Assembly: GCA_900757255.1 (NCBI GenBank)
Contig: CAAENE010000311.1
Coordinates: forward strand, 1-9,391
Direction of reading: 5' to 3'
From: Clostridia bacterium
GTDB lineage: Bacteria > Bacillota > Clostridia > HGM11514
Length of the DNA stretch: 9,391 nt
The notes under the pieces are model-generated. The model worked only from the letters and a program-made list of their open reading frames with translations, had not been told where the DNA came from and searched no databases. Positions 6,601-9,391 of this stretch are shown in pieces. Position numbers and translations under genes: made by a program. Each line of letters begins with the position of its first letter. Position 1 is the stretch's first letter.

Positions 6601-8799
6601 TGCTATGGTCAGACCCAAAAGCGTTCCGGCGCTGTCTGTCTTGTCAACGCCAAACATAGCGCCTTGTTCCACAAGGGTGAAGTTTTCCAGATTTTCCGCA
6701 AAATCAAGGCACCATTTCTGGGCGTCGCTGCCCTCCCATGTGTCATTATATTCTTCTGTCTCGTTAAAATAAATATATGCCAGCGCTTTCTCTGAAAACA
6801 GGAACAAACCGGGCGTTTTGCTGTCATTGGCCTGATACGCATCCAGCACCCGCCATTGGATGGGGTCGCCCTCGTTCATACCAAAATAGATATAATCGCT
6901 GGGTTCATAATAAAATTCATGCGCTTCCTTCCCATATTCCTGCGCCTTTACCGGGCTGCTGATCCCTGTGGTTTTGGCCATGATGGCCTTATCCTCTGCG
7001 GAGCTTGCTTCAATATAGCCGCACACGCTGCATATGCCGCCGTTATAGGTGTGATTGCCCGTTTCCAGTGTTTCTCCGCATTTGGCGCAGGTTTTCCAGT
7101 GGCCGCTCCCGTCTTCCTTCCAGTCCAAGCCTTCATTATGCCCGGTCGCCGGAACGGTCGTCCCCTTCCCTAACTCCGTACCGCAGAAAAGGCATACGAG
7201 ATCCCCGCTGTAGCCGGCTTCTGTGCAGGTTGCCGGGACTTCATTTGATACCCCTGGGAAGTGGTTGTCCGGGTCTATATATTCATAGCCGCATACCGTG
7301 CAGGCTGCGGGTTCTGTACAGTTGTACTCGCCGCCGGTATGGTCTTCTCTTTCTGTTGTTTCATTGCACTTGCTGCACTGCTGCCAGTGCTGGTTTTCGT
7401 CATACTTGTATGTATATTCATGTTCGCAAACAATAACCGGGATCGTCTCGGTCTGTGCATACTGGCAGACTTTGCAAGTACGCTTTTGCTCACCGGGCTC
7501 CGTTGCGGTAGCCGGCGTTGTTTCCACCCATTCGCCAAACGTATGCTCCCCTGTGTCAGCTTTTGCGCCGCAGCTGCACTCGTGCCAGTGGTTGGTGTTG
7601 TCATACTTCCACTCTTCCTCGTAAGCATGGGTGTGCGCTTGCTCTGCGGTCGCGCTGTAAAGGTCAAACAGCTGGGCCTGATGGAACCCGTTTTCGATGG
7701 GGAAGCCCGCCATAGCATCCCCGTCGGCTGCCTTTCCTTGGGACATCATTTCCGATATGTTGTATGTCAACGCTTCGCTGTTCAGGGTGATCTGCGCGTT
7801 GTCAGTTACCATGTACCCGCTGTAGGCGGTTACGATTAGAAAATAGTTGTACGTAACGCCATCTTCAAATACCGTGATTTTGTTAGTGAGTTTATCGTTC
7901 ATCGCCTCATCGCTGGTAATCATCTTGCCGTCGCTGCCCTGCCAGCCCTCGACGATCCAATAATACTGCTCATCACTCTCCGCCACTGTTGCATTAAACT
8001 GCGGCTCTTGGTCTGCGGTTACGTCCAGCGACGCGTTTTCAATCTTAATTGTGTCAACGGGTTTCAGAACCACCATCTTTGTCCCACTCTCCGCCCAGCC
8101 GCCAACGAAGCCGTCCTTTATGGGGCGCACCCTGAACTGAAATTCCCCGCCGTAATTATAGACGTATCCGGAAACACCGTATCCGACAGGTTGGCCGCCC
8201 ACTGTGCTTTGAACCCCAAGTTGATTGTAATGAACCAGCGCTCCATTTCGGTACAATTCAAATTCATACCCCTGTGCGCCTTTTACTGTCATCCACACAG
8301 CCGCAGTTTCATTCTGCTCTCCATCCTTCCAGGACACCTCTGACGGGGTTCCAATAGAGGAGTCATATGTAGTCAAGCTATCCACTGGTTCGCTCAGGTC
8401 GTTGTTCCAGGTAACACTTGCCGTAGGGCTGTCCGGGTCCCCGATTACCGTACCCGTTTCCGACTGTACAGTGAACCAGTACTTGCCATCGCCGGCCTTG
8501 GCAATCGCATCGCTCAGGTCATAGTAGGTATTTTCAGTTGTAACGGTAATCTCCCCATCTTTTATGGGAACTGGGGTACCTCTTTGTCCATCATCTGTTT
8601 TCACCAAAGATATGTGATACCGAATCCTTTGATAATCCCCCGCCGGCTGTACCCACTCCGCCTTAGTACCGTCCCAGTCCGCATACAGCGGCGCCGGTGC
8701 GGCGGCAAACGCCGTCATGGGCAGTAAACCAACCAGCATGCACAGGGCGAGGATCGCGCCCAATACACGCCGGGGCCGTGTGTTTGCTGATTTACGCAT
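3673..8799 (-). CDS. giant multidomain SLH surface protein (FN3-like, His/Cys ribbons, DUF6273-like, beta-helix, Listeria-Bacteroides repeat)
   Basis: This 1708-residue protein is complete. In order: signal peptide 1-32 (core LGAILALCMLVGLLP, cleavage near MTAFA-A); two FN3-like segments about 33-132 and 140-245; an Ig-like segment 247-340; a His/Cys-rich ribbon array 389-595 with pairs such as C442/C445, C475/C478, C536/C539, C571/C574 and C590/C593; a DUF6273-like domain about 630-825 (YIYFGMNEGDPIQWRVLDAY, GWWTRSPYSPGG, AARPAFNL); a second ribbon copy 957-1024; a region 1031-1340 opening LWVDGVQVTNENAADVLGDG and continuing as beta-helix-like strands similar to carbohydrate-binding modules; an Ig-like domain 1346-1426; seven glycines at 1428-1434; a Listeria-Bacteroides (InlB B-type) repeat 1437-1503; a Pro/Glu/Asp linker; and SLH domains 1530-1580, 1591-1643 and 1655-1705 (TRGM, SREE, TRAE). 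It is probably a wall-anchored adhesin or glycan-binding protein; no catalytic motif was recognised. The frame extends upstream to 8856, but the ribosome binding site and signal peptide place the start at 8799. Confidence 0.93.
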   Translation of the reverse strand: MRKSANTRPRRVLGAILALCMLVGLLPMTAFAAAPAPLYADWDGTKAEWVQPAGDYQRIRYHISLVKTDDGQRGTPVPIKDGEITVTTENTYYDLSDAIAKAGDGKYWFTVQSETGTVIGDPDSPTASVTWNNDLSEPVDSLTTYDSSIGTPSEVSWKDGEQNETAAVWMTVKGAQGYEFELYRNGALVHYNQLGVQSTVGGQPVGYGVSGYVYNYGGEFQFRVRPIKDGFVGGWAESGTKMVVLKPVDTIKIENASLDVTADQEPQFNATVAESDEQYYWIVEGWQGSDGKMITSDEAMNDKLTNKITVFEDGVTYNYFLIVTAYSGYMVTDNAQITLNSEALTYNISEMMSQGKAADGDAMAGFPIENGFHQAQLFDLYSATAEQAHTHAYEEEWKYDNTNHWHECSCGAKADTGEHTFGEWVETTPATATEPGEQKRTCKVCQYAQTETIPVIVCEHEYTYKYDENQHWQQCSKCNETTEREDHTGGEYNCTEPAACTVCGYEYIDPDNHFPGVSNEVPATCTEAGYSGDLVCLFCGTELGKGTTVPATGHNEGLDWKEDGSGHWKTCAKCGETLETGNHTYNGGICSVCGYIEASSAEDKAIMAKTTGISSPVKAQEYGKEAHEFYYEPSDYIYFGMNEGDPIQWRVLDAYQANDSKTPGLFLFSEKALAYIYFNETEEYNDTWEGSDAQKWCLDFAENLENFTLVEQGAMFGVDKTDSAGTLLGLTIAESSLESTDTVFFLSFEELMEYVGNYDYAKGFATDYRHSMVGWWTRSPYSPGGTGLIGAVADNGSTSPYRVSNENVAARPAFNLAPEDILFISAAEGGKPEGGLQAVPGYEGNEWKLTMKDAGRSDFTAACTSYEGGTATINYTDAQVGDNEYISAIIADGSGVYTHYSRLAKAEAAGSVTLDLSSIDMAGKTLYIFNEQYNGDKKTDYASELRAIELKEGGSPHTHAYGEEWKYDNTNHWHECSCGAKADTAAHTFGEWTETKPATATEPGEKKRTCRVCQYAQTETIPVITPEPEPANDGLWVDGVQVTNENAADVLGDGTVTYDAASGTLTLNNAKLTKHRTGDDYIYDGVIDAAGNLNIVLIGENSITTPDGSEYADGIDVGDGNLTITGKGEGAKLTIDALKGNNGIYNDGIRDENHNLIEGGNTTIKDCELIITADYEAIDPSGTLNIENSTLNLNSETAETIDVSKDITITGSNVTMTAPDNEAIDTSGAMTIEASTVKATSLKEALEASNDILIRNSTVTAVSTHEPNGSIYYEAIQAGSGDSLQIENSNVLAQSNYKALRNLPVLKDVTAQGSTSYDGASPETYDETKNDSYKWFKTTSATEPPVEEFTLTADKDSLRGGGTVTLTASKAAALTCSDESVEMVPAEGKENTQWTVKLSNKTAEYTFTATALEGGQTASITVKVTRSGGGGGGGTTRYTVTFNTQGGSEIDSVRVTRNSTVTKPEEPTREGYTFEGWFTDKECTEAYDFDTKVTKNLTLYAKWTEKSTEPTDPDEPDKPVEPTPEPEWENPFEDVKAGDWFYGAVRYASENGLFSGTTETTFAPNQAITRGMLVTVLWRTEKQPVVNYLMTFEDVDQGAYYAEAVRWAASEGIVKGYSETEFAPDKLISREEMAALINRYADYKGISGTAGGLSKFADENLVAGWARGNMEWAVGSGLISGKDGNMLDPQGNTTRAETAVILQRLLEK
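4498..4518 (-). repeat. glycine-run coding tract
   Basis: Seven consecutive Gly codons (residues 1428-1434 of the giant SLH protein) form a GGC/GGT/GGA low-complexity tract. It acts as a flexible hinge between the Ig-like domain and the Listeria-Bacteroides repeat. A triplet tract of this kind can change length by in-frame slippage without breaking the gene. Confidence 0.7.
5728..5931 (-). repeat. direct repeat copy B (His/Cys ribbon module, residues 957-1024)
   Basis: This 204-bp segment is almost identical to 7432-7635; aligning them by eye I count about 14 differences and no gaps. Both encode a 68-residue module opening HTHAY.EEWKYDNTNHWHEC and ending in a CxxC followed by QYAQTETIPVI. 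The most conserved part, about 60 bp, is identical over the codons for the HWHECSCGAKAD region. Confidence 0.95.
7432..7635 (-). repeat. direct repeat copy A (His/Cys ribbon module, residues 389-456)
   Basis: This is the first copy of the 204-bp repeat, in the same orientation as copy B and offset by 1704 bases (568 codons), so the two copies are in the same reading frame. Copy A is followed directly by further, more divergent ribbon units (458-595) and then by the DUF6273-like domain. Confidence 0.95.
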
Positions 8800-8806
8800 A
8801 AAAATT

Positions 8807-8815
8807 CCTCCTTTT
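8807..8815 (-). promoter_or_regulatory. strong ribosome binding site that sets the start of the giant SLH gene
   Basis: The minus strand reads AAAAGGAGG, 7 bases before the ATG at 8799. This favours 8799 over the in-frame ATGs at 8856 and 8844, which would put about 15-19 non-signal residues (including KIFKYPKRKGG, read through the ribosome binding site itself) before the signal peptide. Confidence 0.88.
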
Positions 8816-8822
8816 CGCTTTG

Positions 8823-8836
8823 GATATTTAAATATC
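8823..8836. repeat. 14-bp perfect AT-rich palindrome
   Basis: GATATTTAAATATC is a perfect palindrome spanning the stop codon of the short signal-peptide ORF, just upstream of the giant gene's ribosome binding site. It could be a protein-binding site or a small RNA fold, or it could be chance in an AT-rich spacer. No promoter pair is obvious around it. Confidence 0.4.
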
Positions 8837-9028
8837 TTGCTCATCGCATGGGGCAAGCGGTGTCATAGAAGAAAGACTCCCCCATGAGCGCGGCGGGTTT
8901 GACTTCTGTGCCGCAGAGGCCGCCTGTTCCGCAAACGCCGCCATGGGCATAAGGCTTGCCAGCATGCACAGGGTAAGCAGGGCGCCGAATATGCGCCGCC
9001 ACAGCCCCTTTACTGTCTGTTTGCTCAT
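8828..9028 (-). pseudogene. signal-peptide-only ORF, probable remnant of a fourth SLH-family gene (or a short secreted leader peptide)
   Basis: The 66-residue product starts MSKQTVKGLWRR, has the hydrophobic core GALLTLCMLASLMP and a clear cleavage site after AAFA, like its neighbours. The remaining 33 residues are low in hydrophobicity, match no domain I know and stop at TAA. There is no SLH anchor. Start signals are intact: AAAGGAGG upstream and a promoter before that. A 28-base block of the signal-peptide DNA (8929-8956) is identical to 2329-2356 in the LRR-SLH gene, so it belongs to the same family. The simplest reading is a paralogue whose body was deleted or frameshifted. A second frame over the tail stays open to 8841 and reads GTEVKPAALMGESFFYDTAC, which could be the original frame; this is unproven. 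The alternative is a real small secreted peptide or leader of the cluster, with its stop 28 bases before the giant gene's ATG. Confidence 0.6.
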
Positions 9029-9035
9029 TTTTCAA

Positions 9036-9043
9036 CCTCCTTT
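9036..9043 (-). promoter_or_regulatory. ribosome binding site of the signal-peptide ORF
   Basis: AAAGGAGG on the minus strand lies 7 bases before the ATG at 9028. It is as strong as the sites of the intact paralogues, so the ORF should still be translated if transcribed. Confidence 0.85.
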
Positions 9044-9052
9044 ATTTGTTAG

Positions 9053-9082
9053 GTTATAACGCTTACGTAGAAAAAGTTTCAA
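9053..9082 (-). promoter_or_regulatory. sigma-A-type promoter of the surface-protein cluster
   Basis: On the minus strand, TTGAAA (9082-9077) and TATAAC (9058-9053) are separated by 18 bases. Each box matches the sigma-A consensus at five of six positions. Transcription would begin near 9046, giving a leader of roughly 18 bases before the ATG at 9028. It is the only convincing promoter I found in the window and probably drives the signal-peptide ORF and the SLH genes behind it. Confidence 0.65.
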
Positions 9083-9117
9083 GTGTAGAAAACAACATCT
9101 GTTCGTTAAAGCCCCTG

Positions 9118-9141
9118 AAGCGGGGAATATGCCCGCCGCTT
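9118..9141. repeat. inverted repeat upstream of the promoter
   Basis: AAGCGGGG pairs with CCCGCCGCTT across a short AT loop, with a two-base bulge. It lies 36 bases upstream of the -35 box. It may end transcription arriving from the right or insulate the cluster; the U-tract on the minus strand is poor. Confidence 0.35.
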
Positions 9142-9238
9142 GCCCTATTTTAAGAGAATACCGCCAAATCAGGGTTCCCGGAAAGCGCCAATAAAACGCG
9201 CATTTTGGGAGGATGAGGAACCGCCGATAAAAGCGGGT

Positions 9239-9257
9239 GGTTTGCCAGCGGCAAACC
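9239..9257. repeat. perfect 8-bp inverted repeat with 3-base loop
   Basis: GGTTTGCC and GGCAAACC flank AGC. The stem is perfect and compact, but no T-run follows on either strand, so it is not a standard terminator. It could be an operator, an RNA hairpin or part of a degraded element. Confidence 0.4.
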
Positions 9258-9391
9258 GGGCCATAAGGCGGCGAGTTATGCCGAAGAGACGGGCGGCTTC
9301 TCTAAGGGGTCATATATTTTTCATACTTTCTTTTTCGTATCTTCTGTAATTACCCGGCAAAGCACTGCGTCCAGTAAACACCCAGCTCGCC

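Larger units (their letters stand above)
9083..9391. other. upstream intergenic region with no assignable gene
   Basis: About 300 bases hold no convincing complete gene on either strand. The open plus-strand frame at 9140-9349 begins with TTG, has no ribosome binding site and resembles nothing known. On the minus strand all three frames are open at the right edge and stop within about 80 bases; one reads GELGVYWTQCFAG and stops at 9350. The end of an upstream gene may therefore lie here, but its frame cannot be chosen from so few codons. The region has two inverted repeats (9118-9141, 9239-9257) and an AT-rich patch at 9311-9350. Confidence 0.5.

Noticed and set aside
5728..7635. Direct repeats as a transposon or IS border
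   Set aside because: Both copies encode the same in-frame protein module, there is no transposase between them and no terminal inverted repeats. They are a duplicated domain.
8800..8856. Upstream start for the giant SLH gene (ATG at 8856 or 8844)
   Set aside because: It would read through the strong ribosome binding site and add basic residues ahead of a signal peptide that already has a normal N-terminus at 8799.
9140..9349. 69-codon plus-strand ORF upstream of the cluster
   Set aside because: TTG start without a ribosome binding site, Arg/Lys/Pro-rich translation with no known similarity, and it crosses an inverted repeat.

Overview
This window looks like surface-protein accessory DNA from a Gram-positive, probably gut-associated member of the Clostridia (Oscillospiraceae-like). 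That is inferred from moderately high GC, strong AAAGGAGG ribosome binding sites, signal peptides of the form 'ALCM..L.PM.AFA', and secreted proteins that combine S-layer homology (SLH) domains with BspA-type leucine-rich repeats, His/Cys-rich ribbon repeats, a DUF6273-like domain and a Listeria-Bacteroides repeat. No housekeeping, phage, transposase, tRNA or CRISPR sequence was recognised, so the genus cannot be fixed.

All convincing genes lie on the minus strand, so the order of transcription runs from the right edge to the left. At 9350-9391 an upstream region ends without an assignable frame. Positions 9083-9349 are non-coding with two small inverted repeats. A good sigma-A-like promoter (9053-9082) then leads into a 66-codon ORF (9028-8828) that is a complete signal peptide plus a short tail. 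Next come a 1708-residue multidomain SLH protein (8799-3673), a 356-residue fibronectin-III-like SLH protein (3551-2481), and a BspA-like LRR protein with SLH domains (from 2422, running off the left edge).

The genes are separated by 28, 121 and 58 bases. All four encode near-identical export signals, and the three large ones end in three SLH domains, so the cluster is best read as a tandem family of wall-anchored proteins. The secretion signal and the wall anchor are constant, and the exposed middle differs: beta-helix/ribbon/DUF6273, FN3 or LRR. The likely common role is display of binding or adhesion modules on the cell surface. No enzyme was recognised.

The main points of interest are the signal-peptide-only ORF that follows the only clear promoter, a 204-bp in-frame direct repeat that brackets the DUF6273 segment of the giant protein, and shared DNA blocks between the paralogues that suggest recombination or gene conversion.
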